NCBI RefSeq assembly: GCF_029643425.1
Contig: NZ_CP119106.1
Coordinates: 868,001-932,000 of the forward strand
Reading direction: 5' to 3'
Source of the DNA: Isoptericola sp. AK164
GTDB lineage: Bacteria > Actinomycetota > Actinomycetes > Actinomycetales > Cellulomonadaceae
Length of the DNA: 64,000 nucleotides
Part shown: piece by piece, positions 9,016 through 18,946 of the stretch
How the letters are laid out: each line of letters opens with the position of its first letter
Position numbering within the stretch: the stretch's first letter is position 1
Notes under the pieces: model-generated
Databases searched by the model: none
The model's input: the letters and a program-made list of their open reading frames with translations, nothing else
Told to the model about the DNA's origin: nothing
Program-made: the position numbers and the translations under genes

Positions 9016-10575
9016 ATGAGCACGATCCTGGAGATGCGCTCCATCACCAAGGAGTTCCCGGGCGTCAAGGCGCTGTCCGGAGTCGACCTCGACGTCGGCG
9101 AGCAGGAGATCCACGCGATCTGCGGCGAGAACGGTGCCGGCAAGTCGACGCTGATGAAGGTGCTCTCGGGGGTCTACCCCCACGGCAGCTACGACGGCGA
9201 GATCGTCTTCGAGGGCGAGACGGTGCGGTTCGGGTCGATCAACGACTCCGAGGACCAGGGCATCGTCATCATCCACCAGGAGCTCGCCCTGGTGCCGTAC
9301 CTCTCCGTGGCCGAGAACATCTTCCTCGGCAACGAGAAGCGCGGCCCCCTCGGGCTGATCGACTGGAACGACGCCAACCACCGCGCCGCCGAGCTGCTCG
9401 AGCGGGTCGGGCTGCACGAGAACCCCATGACGCCCGTGCAACAGCTCGGCGTGGGCAAGCAGCAGCTCATCGAGATCGCCAAGGCGCTGTCGAAGAAGGT
9501 CAGGCTGCTCATCCTCGACGAGCCGACCGCCGCCCTGAACGACACGGACTCGGCCCACCTGCTCGACCTGCTGCGAGCGCTGCGGGACGAGGGCATCACC
9601 TGCATCATCATCTCGCACAAGCTCAACGAGATCGCGGACATCGCCGACCGCACGACGATCATCCGCGACGGCGAGACGATCGAGACGATCGACATGTCCG
9701 AGCCGGACTCCACGCAGGACCGGATCATCCGCGGCATGGTGGGTCGTGACCTCGAGAACCGCTACCCGCACCGCACGCCGGAGATCGGCGAGGAGGTGCT
9801 GCGGATCGAGAACTGGAGCGTGGACCACCCGACCCAGGCCGGGCGCCAGGTGATCTCCGACGCCTCCTTCAACGTCCGTGCCGGCGAGGTCGTCGGGATC
9901 GCCGGCCTCATGGGTGCCGGCCGCACCGAGCTCGCCATGAGCGTCTTCGGGCACAGCTACGGGCGGAACATCCGTGGAACCGTCTACAAGGACGGCCGGG
10001 CCGTCCAGGTCCGGGACGTGTCCGAGGCGATCCGCCACAAGATTGCGTACGCGACGGAGGACCGCAAGCGGTACGGGCTCAACCTGCTCGACGACATCCG
10101 GCACAACATCTCCTCGGCCGGGTTGCGCCAGCTCGCGCCCGGCGGGTGGGTCAACGCCAACGAGGAGCTGAAGGTCGCCGAGGAGTACCGCGAGTCGCTC
10201 AACGTCAAGACGCCCCACGTGCTGGCGAACGTCGGCAAGCTGTCCGGCGGCAACCAGCAGAAGGTCGTGCTGTCCAAGTGGCTGTACACCGACCCGGACG
10301 TGCTCATCCTCGACGAACCGACGCGCGGCATCGACGTCGGCGCCAAGTACGAGATCTACACGATCATCAACAAGATGGTCGCCGCCGGGAAGGCGGTCAT
10401 CGTCATCTCCTCGGAGCTGCCCGAGCTGCTCGGCATCTGCGACCGCGTGTACACGCTGGCCTTCGGCCGGATCACCGGTGAGCTCCCGGTCGCCGAGGCG
10501 ACCCAGGAACGACTCATGGAGCTCATGACCCTCGAGCGCGACCAGCCCCTGCCCACGAAGGAATCGATCTCATGA
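9016..10575 (+). CDS. mmsA: Multiple-monosaccharide ABC transporter ATPase (GguA/MmsA type)
   Basis: A 519-residue tandem ATPase that powers the ChvE/GguB importer at the inner face of the membrane. The N-terminal half has Walker [10 protein letters not shown] near residue 41 and Walker [12 protein letters not shown]; its signature is degenerate (QLGVGKQQ). The C-terminal half lacks a good Walker A (GLMGAGRTE) but keeps [15 protein letters not shown] and [15 protein letters not shown]. This asymmetry is standard for RbsA/XylG/MmsA proteins. The start ATG follows aggagggacgagggcgcac. The stop overlaps the permease start in ATGA, implying translational coupling. Confidence 0.95.
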   Translation: MSTILEMRSITKEFPGVKALSGVDLDVGEQEIHAICGENGAGKSTLMKVLSGVYPHGSYDGEIVFEGETVRFGSINDSEDQGIVIIHQELALVPYLSVAENIFLGNEKRGPLGLIDWNDANHRAAELLERVGLHENPMTPVQQLGVGKQQLIEIAKALSKKVRLLILDEPTAALNDTDSAHLLDLLRALRDEGITCIIISHKLNEIADIADRTTIIRDGETIETIDMSEPDSTQDRIIRGMVGRDLENRYPHRTPEIGEEVLRIENWSVDHPTQAGRQVISDASFNVRAGEVVGIAGLMGAGRTELAMSVFGHSYGRNIRGTVYKDGRAVQVRDVSEAIRHKIAYATEDRKRYGLNLLDDIRHNISSAGLRQLAPGGWVNANEELKVAEEYRESLNVKTPHVLANVGKLSGGNQQKVVLSKWLYTDPDVLILDEPTRGIDVGAKYEIYTIINKMVAAGKAVIVISSELPELLGICDRVYTLAFGRITGELPVAEATQERLMELMTLERDQPLPTKESIS

Positions 10576-11750
10576 ACGTCATCGCCGGAGCCCGGGACCT
10601 CGCGACCCGGCACCTGCGCGAGAGCGGCATCTTCATCGCGTTCGCCGCGCTCGTGATCCTCTTCGCCGCGCTGAACCCCAACTTCCTCAGCGCGAACAAC
10701 CTGACGAACATCATCCTGCAGTACTCCTACATCCTGATCCTCGCGATCGGGATGGTGATGGTGATCGTCGCCGGACAGATCGACCTGTCGGTCGGATCGG
10801 TGGTGGCCCTCACCGGGGCCGTGTCGGCGGTGGTCGTCATCAGGATGGGCATGCCGTGGTACGTCGGTGTGCTCGCTGCCCTCGTCGTCGGCCTGCTGGT
10901 CGGCATCTGGCAGGGATTCTGGGTGGCCTACGTCGGCATCCCCGGGTTCATCGTGTCGCTCGCCGGCATGCTGCTCTTCCGCGGCCTGACCTACCTGGTG
11001 CTCGACAACGTCTCGCTCTCGCCGTTCGGCGGGACCTACTACGAGATCGCCAACGGGTTCCTCAACGGTCTGCTCGGCGGGATGGGCTTCGACGTCTTCA
11101 CCCTGGTCATCTTCGGCATCGCGGTGGCCGGCTACGCCGTCAGCCAGTGGCGCAGCCGCCAGGGCAAGATCGCCTACCAGCAGCAGGTCGAGACCCTGGG
11201 CCTGTTCGTGCTGAAGATCGTCCTCGTCGCGGCCGTGGTCATGTGGTTCGGCTACCAGCTGTCCACCTACCGCGGGCTCCCGCTGGTGCTCATCATCCTG
11301 GCGGTGCTGATCATCGTCTACGCGCTGGTGACGCAGAAGTCCGTCTTCGGCCGGCACATCTACGCCGTCGGCGGCAACCGGCACGCCGCCGAGCTGTCCG
11401 GTGTGAAGGTCCGCCGGATCAACTTCTGGGTCTTCGTCAACATGGGCGTCCTGGCCTCCGTGGCCGGCATCGTGTACTCCTCGCGCATGAACGCCGCCCA
11501 GCCGGGCGCCGGCAACATGTTCGAGCTCGACGCGATCGCCGCCTGCTTCATCGGTGGTGCCTCCACCACCGGCGGTATCGGCCGCGTGGGGGGCGCGATG
11601 ATCGGTGGTCTGATCATGGCGGTCATGTCCAACGGCATGCAGCTCATGGGTGTGCCGCAGTCGATGCAGCAGGTGGTCAAGGGCCTCGTGCTCCTGCTCG
11701 CCGTCGCCTTCGACATCTGGAACAAGAAGCGCGCCGCCTCGGCACGCTGA
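10572..11750 (+). CDS. gguB: Multiple-monosaccharide ABC transporter permease (GguB type)
   Basis: A 392-residue polytopic membrane protein of the RbsC/XylH permease family, with about ten hydrophobic segments. The conserved family motif [15 protein letters not shown] lies near residue 73, and the late [16 protein letters not shown] followed by [16 protein letters not shown] is typical of the C-terminal half. The length fits the GguB subgroup. It overlaps the ATPase gene by 4 bp and ends the operon, with a hairpin 9 bp beyond its stop. It is the only permease of this class in this part of the window, so the second binding-protein/ATPase pair downstream may also depend on it. Confidence 0.94.
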   Translation: MNVIAGARDLATRHLRESGIFIAFAALVILFAALNPNFLSANNLTNIILQYSYILILAIGMVMVIVAGQIDLSVGSVVALTGAVSAVVVIRMGMPWYVGVLAALVVGLLVGIWQGFWVAYVGIPGFIVSLAGMLLFRGLTYLVLDNVSLSPFGGTYYEIANGFLNGLLGGMGFDVFTLVIFGIAVAGYAVSQWRSRQGKIAYQQQVETLGLFVLKIVLVAAVVMWFGYQLSTYRGLPLVLIILAVLIIVYALVTQKSVFGRHIYAVGGNRHAAELSGVKVRRINFWVFVNMGVLASVAGIVYSSRMNAAQPGAGNMFELDAIAACFIGGASTTGGIGRVGGAMIGGLIMAVMSNGMQLMGVPQSMQQVVKGLVLLLAVAFDIWNKKRAASAR

Positions 11751-11758
11751 TCCGGCAC

Positions 11759-11802
11759 GACGGCGGGCGGTCGGGGGCGAGGTCCCCCGGCCGCCCGTCG
11801 TC
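11759..11802. terminator. Hairpin terminator after gguB
   Basis: GACGGCGGGCGG and CCGCCCGTCGTC form a 12-bp stem with one mismatch, extended inside by a GGGG/CCCC stem. It separates the importer operon from the ROK regulator gene. A TAGACT sequence just after it (11809-11814) is a plausible -10 box for the regulator. Confidence 0.7.
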
Positions 11803-11840
11803 GACGCCTAGACTCACCGCTCGTGAAGGGACGGCAGGCC

Positions 11841-13025
11841 ATGGCGCGGACGCAGTCGTCGCTGCGGGAGGCCAACCGTGCTCGAGTGGTCGACGCGGTC
11901 AAGAAGCACGGGAGTCTCACCCAGGTGGAGCTGACGGGCGCCACGGGGCTGTCCGCGGCCACGGTGTCGACCATCGTCAAGGAGCTCGTGGCCGCCGAGG
12001 TCGTCGAGGTCCGCAACACCGTCCGGTCCGGCCGGCGGGCCCAGCTCGTCACGCTCGCCCACCGGGTCGGCCTCGTGGCCGGCGTCGTCGTCGGGTACCG
12101 CACGATGCGGGTGGCGATCGCCGACGTCGCGCACGAGATCCTCGCCGAGCAGAGCCTGCCCCTGCCCGCCGACCACCGCTCCGACACGAGCCTCGACCGC
12201 GCCGCCCTCCTCGTCGTCGACCTGCTCGACCGCATCGGGTCGACCCTCGACGAGCTGCTCACCATCGGGCTCGGCGTCCCGGCGCCGGTCCATCCCACGA
12301 CCGGGATGCTCAGCGTCCGCGGTGTGCTGCGCGGCTGGGACGCCGTCCAGATCGGCCAGGTGCTGGAGAAGCGGCTCGCCCGGCCCGTGTACGTCGACAA
12401 CGACGCGAACCTCGGTGCGCTCGCCGAGTCGACGATGGGCGTGGGCCGACCGTGGCGCGACATGATCTACGTCAGCGTCGCGCACGGTGTCGGGGCCGGA
12501 CTCGTCATCGGCGGGACGGTGCACCGCGGGGTCGACGGCACGGCCGGGGAGATCGGGCACGTCCAGGTCGACCCGGCCGGACGCATCTGCCTGTGCGGCA
12601 GCCGGGGCTGCCTGAACACCGTGGTCGGCCTGCCGGCGCTGCTGGAGCCTCTGCAGACCAGTCACGGCCACCTCTCCCTGCGCGACGTCGTGCGCCTGGC
12701 CGGCGACGACGACCCGGGATGCCGGGAGATCGTGGCCGACGCGGGAGAACGTGTCGGCGGTGTCGTCGCCGCCCTGGCGACGGGTCTGGGCATCCAGGGC
12801 GTCGTCGTCGGCGGTGAGCTGGCAGCGACGGGGGAGACGTTTCTGGCACCCTTGCGTGCGGCGCTCGAACGGCGCACGGTGCTCAACCAGGCCGGAGGCC
12901 CGGAGGTCGTCCCCTCCGCGCTGGGGACGCGGGCCGAGCTGGTGGGCGCCGTCGCGCTCGCTCTCGAGCACACCGACGTGTTCGACCGACATGACCGCAC
13001 CGACGAGGAGATGGCTGGACGATGA
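11841..13025 (+). CDS. ROK-family transcriptional regulator
   Basis: A 394-residue sugar-responsive repressor of the NagC/XylR class. Residues about 5-75 form a winged helix-turn-helix (SLTQVELTGATGLSAATVST). The rest is a ROK sugar-kinase-like domain with DNDANLGALAE, the GEIGH element and the zinc-binding cluster CLCGSRGCL. A GTG at 11823 would add six residues. I prefer the ATG at 11841 because aaggga lies at good distance before it, while the GTG has no ribosome site. The gene sits between two ChvE-type transporter modules and overlaps the next ATPase gene (ATGA), so it most likely controls one or both. Candidate site: the inverted repeat at 7602. Confidence 0.92.
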   Translation: MARTQSSLREANRARVVDAVKKHGSLTQVELTGATGLSAATVSTIVKELVAAEVVEVRNTVRSGRRAQLVTLAHRVGLVAGVVVGYRTMRVAIADVAHEILAEQSLPLPADHRSDTSLDRAALLVVDLLDRIGSTLDELLTIGLGVPAPVHPTTGMLSVRGVLRGWDAVQIGQVLEKRLARPVYVDNDANLGALAESTMGVGRPWRDMIYVSVAHGVGAGLVIGGTVHRGVDGTAGEIGHVQVDPAGRICLCGSRGCLNTVVGLPALLEPLQTSHGHLSLRDVVRLAGDDDPGCREIVADAGERVGGVVAALATGLGIQGVVVGGELAATGETFLAPLRAALERRTVLNQAGGPEVVPSALGTRAELVGAVALALEHTDVFDRHDRTDEEMAGR

Positions 13026-13765
13026 GGCCGCCACAGTCCCGCACGCCCCTGCTCGCCCTGCACGAGGTGAGCAAGTACTTCGGTGCCGTCGAGGCGCTGG
13101 TGGGCGTGGACCTCGAGGTGCACGCCCACGAGGTGGTCGCGCTCGTCGGGGACAACGGTGCCGGCAAGTCGACGCTGGCGCAGGTCGTGGCCGGTGTGCT
13201 GTCCCCCGACGCCGGGCAGATCGAGATCGCCGGTCGGCCGGTGACCATCTCCTCGCCGTCGGCGGCCAACGAGCTCGGCGTGGCCAGCGTGTTCCAGGAC
13301 CTGGCCGTCTGCGAGAACCTCGACGTCACCGCCAACGTGTTCCTCGGCCGCGAGCAGCGCAACCGCCTCGGGCTGATGCACGAGGGGGAGATGGAGGTCG
13401 AGACCCGCCGGCTGCTGCAACGGCTGACGGTGCGGATCCCCTCGGTGCGCACCACGCTCCGTCAGCTCTCGGCGGGGCAGCGGCAGGCCGTCGCGATCGC
13501 CCGCACCCTCATCGGCGACCCGCGCATCGTGGTGCTCGACGAGCCCACGGCGGCGTTGTCGGTGGCGCAGACCGGTGAGGTGCTGACCCACATCCAGCGC
13601 CTGCGCGACCTGGGGCTGGGCGTGATCCTCATCAGCCACAACCTCAACGACGTCCGGGCCGTCGCGGACCGCATCGAGGTGCTGCGCCACGGGCGCAACA
13701 ACGGCTCCTTCCCGGCCACGGCGTCGCACGAGTCCATCCTGGCCGCCATCACCGGAGCGGCCTGA
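13022..13765 (+). CDS. Single-domain sugar ABC transporter ATPase
   Basis: A 247-residue ATPase with one nucleotide-binding domain: Walker A GDNGAGKST near residue 42, a Q-loop in SVFQDLAVCENLDV, signature LSAGQRQAVAIART, Walker [12 protein letters not shown] and H-loop LISHNLNDV. It resembles the FrcA/short ATPase group of monosaccharide importers rather than the two-domain MmsA type at 9016. It overlaps the ROK gene and precedes a second ChvE-like binding-protein gene. No permease follows, so the module as written is incomplete and would need a partner in trans. Confidence 0.92.
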   Translation: MRPPQSRTPLLALHEVSKYFGAVEALVGVDLEVHAHEVVALVGDNGAGKSTLAQVVAGVLSPDAGQIEIAGRPVTISSPSAANELGVASVFQDLAVCENLDVTANVFLGREQRNRLGLMHEGEMEVETRRLLQRLTVRIPSVRTTLRQLSAGQRQAVAIARTLIGDPRIVVLDEPTAALSVAQTGEVLTHIQRLRDLGLGVILISHNLNDVRAVADRIEVLRHGRNNGSFPATASHESILAAITGAA

Positions 13766-13812
13766 CACTGTCCCGCCGGGGCCGGGCGACCGCCCGCGCC
13801 ACCGACGGGTCC

Positions 13813-13924
13813 GACGGCGGTGCCGCCGTCGCCCACCGCGTGACGGTGCGTGAACCGTGACGTCGCGCTGCGTGGTTTCTTGACGACGAGGAACGAGACG
13901 GGCCCGCCCAGGGACGGGCGGGCC
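13813..13924. other. Leader with two hairpins before the second binding-protein gene
   Basis: GACGGCGG-TG-CCGCCGTC (13813-13830) and GGCCCGCCC-agggac-GGGCGGGCC (13901-13924) are perfect stems in the 175-bp gap after the ATPase gene. The second ends six bases before the aaggaa ribosome site of the binding-protein gene. The first may end ATPase transcription and the second may shape translation of the leader. Confidence 0.5.
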
Positions 13925-13940
13925 GAGCGAAAGGAACGCG

Positions 13941-15050
13941 ATGACGCGACGAGTGGCAGCAGCGGCTGCCGCACTGGTCAGCACGGGCGTGCTCGCCCTG
14001 TCGGGCTGCGGGGTGCTCGACGGGACGGAGACGATCGGTGTGGCGATGCCCACCGAGTCCTCCGAACGATGGATCACCGACGGCGAGACGCTGGCCGACG
14101 GCCTGGAGGGGGCCGGGTACGAGGTCGACCTGCGGTACGCCGGGGACGACATCGCCCAGTACCGGCAGGCCGACCAGGTCCAGGAGATGATCGACGACGG
14201 CGTGGAGCTGCTGATCGTCGCGGCCGTCGACGGCGCCGGGCTCGTGGACCAGCTGGCCGCGGCCGAGGCGGCGGGGATCCCGGTGATCGCCTACGACCGG
14301 CTCCTGCTGGACTCCGAGCACGTCGACCACTACGTCACCTTCGACAACTACGGCGTGGGGGTCGCCCAGGCCCAGGCCCTGCTGCGGGGGCTCGGTGTCG
14401 TCGACGCCGACGGGGCGCCCACGGGCGACGGCGGGCCCTACAACATCGAGCTGTTCGCCGGGTCGCTGGACGACAACAACGCGCTGATCTTCTGGGAGGG
14501 CGCGATGGACACGTTGCGGCCCTACCTCGACGACGGCACGCTGCGGGTGCCGTCCGGCCAGACCGAGGTCGCGTTCGCCGAGACCTACCGCTGGTCGGAG
14601 GACACCGCCCGTGACCGGATGGGCAGCCTGCTGTCCCAGTACTACGACGACGGCACCGAGCTGCACGGGGTGCTCTCCCCGTACGACGGCATCTCCCGGG
14701 GGGTCATCGCGGCCCTCGGGCTGTGGGGGATCGGTCCGACCCTCGGCGAGGGGCTCCCCGTCGTCACCGGTCAGGACGCCGAGGCCGGCTCGGTGCAGCT
14801 GATGCGTCAGGACATGCAGCACTCGACGATCTTCAAGGACACCCGGGTGCTCGCCGACCGTGCGGTCGACGCGGCCCTGGCGTACCTGGAGGGCGGGGAG
14901 CCGGAGGTCACCGACACCACCACCTACGACAACCGCGTCAAGGTGGTGCCCACCTACACCCTGGACATCGAGACGGTGTACCGCCGGGACATCGAGGAGG
15001 TCCTGGTGGCCAGCGGCTACCTGACCGAGGAGGAGATCTCGGCCGGCTGA
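13941..15050 (+). CDS. Second ChvE-like monosaccharide-binding lipoprotein
   Basis: A 369-residue paralogue of the binding protein at 7733. The signal ends in ALSGC (lipobox Cys23). The core repeats the same landmarks: TIGVAMPTESSERWITDG, AYDRLLLDSEHVDHYVTFDN, ELFAGSLDDNNALIFWEGAM and LHGVLSPYDGISRG. Unlike the first copy it has almost no linker after the lipid-modified cysteine. The start follows gcgaaaggaacgcg. With the ROK gene and the short ATPase it forms a module that lacks a permease. The similarity suggests it could dock on GguB or supply sugar to a ROK-controlled response; both are inference. Confidence 0.9.
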   Translation: MTRRVAAAAAALVSTGVLALSGCGVLDGTETIGVAMPTESSERWITDGETLADGLEGAGYEVDLRYAGDDIAQYRQADQVQEMIDDGVELLIVAAVDGAGLVDQLAAAEAAGIPVIAYDRLLLDSEHVDHYVTFDNYGVGVAQAQALLRGLGVVDADGAPTGDGGPYNIELFAGSLDDNNALIFWEGAMDTLRPYLDDGTLRVPSGQTEVAFAETYRWSEDTARDRMGSLLSQYYDDGTELHGVLSPYDGISRGVIAALGLWGIGPTLGEGLPVVTGQDAEAGSVQLMRQDMQHSTIFKDTRVLADRAVDAALAYLEGGEPEVTDTTTYDNRVKVVPTYTLDIETVYRRDIEEVLVASGYLTEEEISAG

Positions 15051-15063
15051 CACCGACCGACGT

Positions 15064-15119
15064 CGTCCCGGGCGTCCGGTGCCGCACCCCCGCGGGGTGC
15101 CGGCCCGGTCCCCGGGACG
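15064..15119. terminator. Bidirectional hairpin between convergent genes
   Basis: CGTCCCGGG (15064-15072) pairs with CCCGGGACG (15111-15119), and inside is GCACCCC-cgc-GGGGTGC. It sits between the ends of the second binding-protein gene and the MarR gene and can serve both. Confidence 0.7.
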
Positions 15120-15127
15120 TCGTCGTC

Positions 15128-15628
15128 TCAGCGGCGCTCGTGGTCGGCGAGGCCGAACGTGTCGTGCGGGTCGACGTGCGCCAGGATCGCGTCGAGGACA
15201 CGGGTCAGGGCTCGCAGGTCCTCGGGGTCGAGGTCGTCGTAGACGGTCTCCAGCACCGTGCGGGCGTGGCCGGGTGCGCTCGCGACGACCTTGTCCCACC
15301 CGTCCTCGGTCAGGTGCGCGACGGTGGCCCGCCGGTCGTCGGGCGCGGGCCCGCGGTCCAGGTAGCCCCGTTCCTCGAGCCGCCGCGCGACGTGCGAGAG
15401 CCTCGGCAGCGTGGCGCTGGTGAGCCGGGCGAGGTCGCTCATGCGCAGCGACCGGTCCGGGGCCTCGGACAGCATCGCCAGCGTCAGGTACTCGAAGTGG
15501 GTCAGGTGGGCGTCGCGCCGCAGCTGCTGGTCCAGCAGGGCGGGCAGCAGACCGATCACGGCCTGCAGGCGGAGCCAGCTGCGCATCTGCTCGTCGTCGA
15601 GCCAGCGCGGGGGTGCACCGTCGTCCAT
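15128..15628 (-). CDS. MarR-family transcriptional regulator
   Basis: A 166-residue winged helix regulator. The DNA-binding part runs about residues 35-105 with HFEYLTLAMLSEAPDRSLRM, the recognition-helix region LARLTSATLPRLSHVARRLE and the wing GYLDRGPAPDDRRATVAHLT, which is diagnostic of MarR. The ATG at 15628 follows gggagggagac on the minus strand; an earlier in-frame start would fall in the operator. It is divergent from the NADP-binding protein gene at 15732, and a long inverted repeat in the gap overlaps that gene's promoter, the usual arrangement for repression of both by the regulator. Confidence 0.93.
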   Translation of the reverse strand: MDDGAPPRWLDDEQMRSWLRLQAVIGLLPALLDQQLRRDAHLTHFEYLTLAMLSEAPDRSLRMSDLARLTSATLPRLSHVARRLEERGYLDRGPAPDDRRATVAHLTEDGWDKVVASAPGHARTVLETVYDDLDPEDLRALTRVLDAILAHVDPHDTFGLADHERR

Positions 15629-15650
15629 GGAGATGTCTCCCTCCCATAAT

Positions 15651-15697
15651 GGTTGACACGACAACTATAGCGTCCTATCTTTGTTGTAGCGTCAACC
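15651..15697 (+). promoter_or_regulatory. MarR operator overlapping a consensus promoter
   Basis: The outer arms GGTTGAC/GTCAACC and inner arms ACAAC/GTTGT form a two-step inverted repeat over 47 bp. Inside it TTGACA (15653-15658) and TATCTT (15676-15681) are exactly 17 bp apart, a strong rightward promoter for the gene at 15732. Both half sites touch the promoter elements, so binding of a MarR dimer would block polymerase. Confidence 0.8.
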
Positions 15698-15731
15698 AAT
15701 CGGGTCGACGTCCCACCGAAGGAGAAGAGTC

Positions 15732-16358
15732 ATGAGCAGCATCAGCATCATCGGCGCCGGGAACATGGGTGCCGCCATCGCCCGCCTCGCTCTCGCCGCC
15801 GGCACGCCGGTCCAGGTCGTGACCCGCGACGTCTCCGCGGCGCAGGCCGTCGACCCGGCCGTGACCGCCACCGCCTTCGGCGAGCCGCTGACCGGTGACG
15901 TCGTGGTCCTCGCCCTGCCGTACCCCGCGCTGGAAGACGTCGTGGCCACCTACGGCGACCAGCTCGCCGGCCGGACCGTCGTCGACATCACCAACCCGCT
16001 CGACTTCTCGACCTTCGACTCCCTGGTCGTGCCTGCGGACTCCTCGGCGGCCGCCGAGCTGGCCGCCGAGCTGGCCGCCGCGCTCCCCGGTGCCTCCGTG
16101 CTCAAGGCGTTCAACACGAACTTCGCCGCCACCCTCGCCACCGGCACCGTGGGCGACGTGCCGACCACCGTGCTCGTCGCGGGCGACGACGCCGACGCCA
16201 AGACCGCCTTCACCGCGGCCTTCGACGGCTCGGCCGTGCGCGTCGTCGACGCCGGCTCCCTCGCGCGAGCCCGAGAGCTCGAGGCGCTCGGCTTCCTGCA
16301 GCTGACCCTGGCCGCCGGCGAGAAGACCTCGTGGACCACCGGGTTCGCGCTGCTCTGA
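15732..16358 (+). CDS. NADPH-dependent F420-reductase-like oxidoreductase
   Basis: A 208-residue protein with an N-terminal Rossmann fold: ISIIGAGNMGAAIARLAL is the dinucleotide-binding loop and VTRDVSAA follows at the NADP 2'-phosphate position. DVVVLALPYPALEDV, DITNPLDF and VLKAFNTNFA match the F420H2:NADP oxidoreductase family, of which many actinobacterial members have unknown substrates. The ATG follows aaggagaagagtc. The strong promoter at 15653 and the divergent MarR gene imply induction by a small molecule, perhaps a phenolic or electrophile. It is probably cotranscribed with the dioxygenase-fold gene 50 bp downstream. Confidence 0.85.
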   Translation: MSSISIIGAGNMGAAIARLALAAGTPVQVVTRDVSAAQAVDPAVTATAFGEPLTGDVVVLALPYPALEDVVATYGDQLAGRTVVDITNPLDFSTFDSLVVPADSSAAAELAAELAAALPGASVLKAFNTNFAATLATGTVGDVPTTVLVAGDDADAKTAFTAAFDGSAVRVVDAGSLARARELEALGFLQLTLAAGEKTSWTTGFALL

Positions 16359-16408
16359 GTCCCCGCACCGCCTCACGCCCGACCCGCCCCAGCACCCAGG
16401 AGCCGTTC

Positions 16409-17290
16409 ATGCACCCCGCGACCGGTCGTCCCGAGGATCTCCTCGCCCCCGAGACCACGATGGGAGCCGTCACGCTCCACGTCGGCGACCTCGCCGCGAT
16501 GAGCGCGTACTACCGGGAGGCGATCGCGCTCACCGAGCTGCCCGGGCTCGGAGCGCCCGACCGCGTCGTCCTGGGGCGGGGGCGCACGCCCGTCGTCGTG
16601 CTGCAGCACACGCCGGGGCTGCCGGCGACGTCGCGGCACCAGGCAGGCCTGTTCCACACCGCCGTCCTGTTCGACACCGAGGAGGCGCTGGCGGCCGCGG
16701 TGGCCCACGCCGCCCGGCACCCGCTGTCCCGGTTCGTCGGGAACGCCGACCACTGGGTCTCCCGGGCGTTCTACTTCACCGACCCCGAGGACAACGGCAT
16801 CGAGCTGTACTGGGACCGGCCGCGCGAGACCTGGCAGCGGTCCGGCGGCCGGGTGGCGATGGGGACGGACTGGTTCGACCCGAACGCCTACCTGCAGCAG
16901 CACCTCAGCGAGTCGGCGCTGGACGGCGCCGCCGGGCAGGGCGCCCAGGTGGGGCACGTCCACCTGCAGGTCGGCGACGTCCCGACCGCCCGGCAGTTCT
17001 ACGTCGACACCCTCGGGTTCGAGATCATGGCGGACCTGCCCGGTGCGCTGTTCGTCGCGGCCGGCGGCTACCACCACCACCTGGCGGTCAACACGTGGAA
17101 CAGCGCCGGGGCGGGGCCGCGGGCGGCGTCCCTGGGGCTCGGTCAGGTGGCGCTCACCGTGCCGGGCCAGGACGACGTCGACGCGCTGCGCGACCGGTTG
17201 CGGCACGCGCGCGTCCCCGTGCGCGACGACGGACGGACGCTCCGTTTCGACGACCCGTGGAAGACGCTCGTCGAGGTCTCGGTCGGCTGA
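16409..17290 (+). CDS. Two-domain VOC (glyoxalase/extradiol dioxygenase-fold) protein
   Basis: A 293-residue protein made of two vicinal-oxygen-chelate modules, as in CatE-like catechol 2,3-dioxygenases. The first module begins GAVTLHVGDLAAMSAYYREA and contains HQAGLFHTAVLF and DPEDNGIELYWDRP. The second begins GHVHLQVGDVPTARQFYVDT and has YHHHLAVNTW and DPWKTLVEV. Candidate metal ligands are the His of GHVHL, a His of the YHHH run and the late Glu. The ATG at 16409 follows caggag and starts where the domain begins. It follows the MarR-controlled oxidoreductase, so it may act on an aromatic or electrophilic compound; this is not proven by the sequence. Confidence 0.86.
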   Translation: MHPATGRPEDLLAPETTMGAVTLHVGDLAAMSAYYREAIALTELPGLGAPDRVVLGRGRTPVVVLQHTPGLPATSRHQAGLFHTAVLFDTEEALAAAVAHAARHPLSRFVGNADHWVSRAFYFTDPEDNGIELYWDRPRETWQRSGGRVAMGTDWFDPNAYLQQHLSESALDGAAGQGAQVGHVHLQVGDVPTARQFYVDTLGFEIMADLPGALFVAAGGYHHHLAVNTWNSAGAGPRAASLGLGQVALTVPGQDDVDALRDRLRHARVPVRDDGRTLRFDDPWKTLVEVSVG

Positions 17291-17302
17291 GGCCCGGTCG
17301 GC

Positions 17303-17388
17303 GAGGACGCCTCGGAGGGGCGGTCGCGTTCACGGTCGCTGCGCGACCTGCACTTCGCGGCTGACGACCGCCCCTCCGAGGCGTCCTC
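17303..17388. terminator. 24-bp perfect stem, bidirectional terminator
   Basis: Positions 17303-17326 (GAGGACGCCTCGGAGGGGCG, then GTCG) are perfectly complementary to 17365-17388, with a 38-nt loop. It lies between the convergent VOC and purU genes, 12 bp and 48 bp from their stops. The arms are much longer than a terminator needs. Confidence 0.8.
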
Positions 17389-17436
17389 ACCTCGGTCCCG
17401 CGCGTCCCGGGCCCTCGCTCGCCCGGACGCCGACGG

Positions 17437-18336
<900 letters not shown>

Positions 18337-18364
18337 TGTCGCCCAGTTCTGCGACGATGGACCC

Positions 18365-18946
18365 ATGAGCGACACCACCGCCACGTCCGGTCGCCCCGGG
18401 GACGGGTCCGCCCACCCGGAGGCGCCGACCCGCATCGCCCTCGTCGACGACTCCCACGCCGGCGAGCTGCTGACGCTGCGCCGTGCCGCGTTCGTCTCGG
18501 AGGCGCAGGTCTACGGTGACCCGAACATCCCGCCGCTGACGCAGACGCTGCACGAGCTGCGCGAGGACATGGCGCGCGACGACGTGGTGACCATCGGTGC
18601 CTGGACGGGCGAGCGCCTCGTCGGCTCGATCCGCGTCGAGCTCGAGGACGGCCGTGCCACGCTCGGCCGGCTGGCGGTCGCTCCGGACCAGCAGGGACGC
18701 GGGCTGGGGACGACCCTGCTGTTCGCGATCCTGGACCACCTGCCCGAGGACGTCTCGGAGATCTGGGCCTTCACCGGCAAGGACTCCCAGCAGAACCTGG
18801 CGATGTACACCAAGCACGGCTACGAGGCGCAGTACGACGAGGCCGCCGGCGAGCTGACCTACACCTACCTGCGCCGCGTGCTGCACGAGGTCGACGCGCG
18901 CAACGCCGCCGAGCGGCCGGCAGGCCCGCCCGCCGAACGGCCGTGA
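18365..18946 (+). CDS. GNAT-family N-acetyltransferase
   Basis: A 193-residue acetyl-CoA-dependent transferase. The central fold is visible: TRIALVDDSHAGELLTLRR at the start, GAWTGERLVGSIRVELED, then LGRLAVAPDQQGRGLGTTLL, which contains the Q/RxxGxG/A acetyl-CoA loop, and a late YTKHGYEAQYD. The acceptor cannot be inferred. The ATG at 18365 lies close to the purU start, and its stop overlaps the GTG of the next LacI gene, so it is transcribed into the arabinose regulator gene. Confidence 0.88.
   Translation: MSDTTATSGRPGDGSAHPEAPTRIALVDDSHAGELLTLRRAAFVSEAQVYGDPNIPPLTQTLHELREDMARDDVVTIGAWTGERLVGSIRVELEDGRATLGRLAVAPDQQGRGLGTTLLFAILDHLPEDVSEIWAFTGKDSQQNLAMYTKHGYEAQYDEAAGELTYTYLRRVLHEVDARNAAERPAGPPAERP

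Noticed and set aside
18427-18945. Acetyltransferase as part of the arabinose operon
   Set aside because: It overlaps the LacI gene but has no sugar-related features; overlap is probably regulatory read-through rather than shared function.
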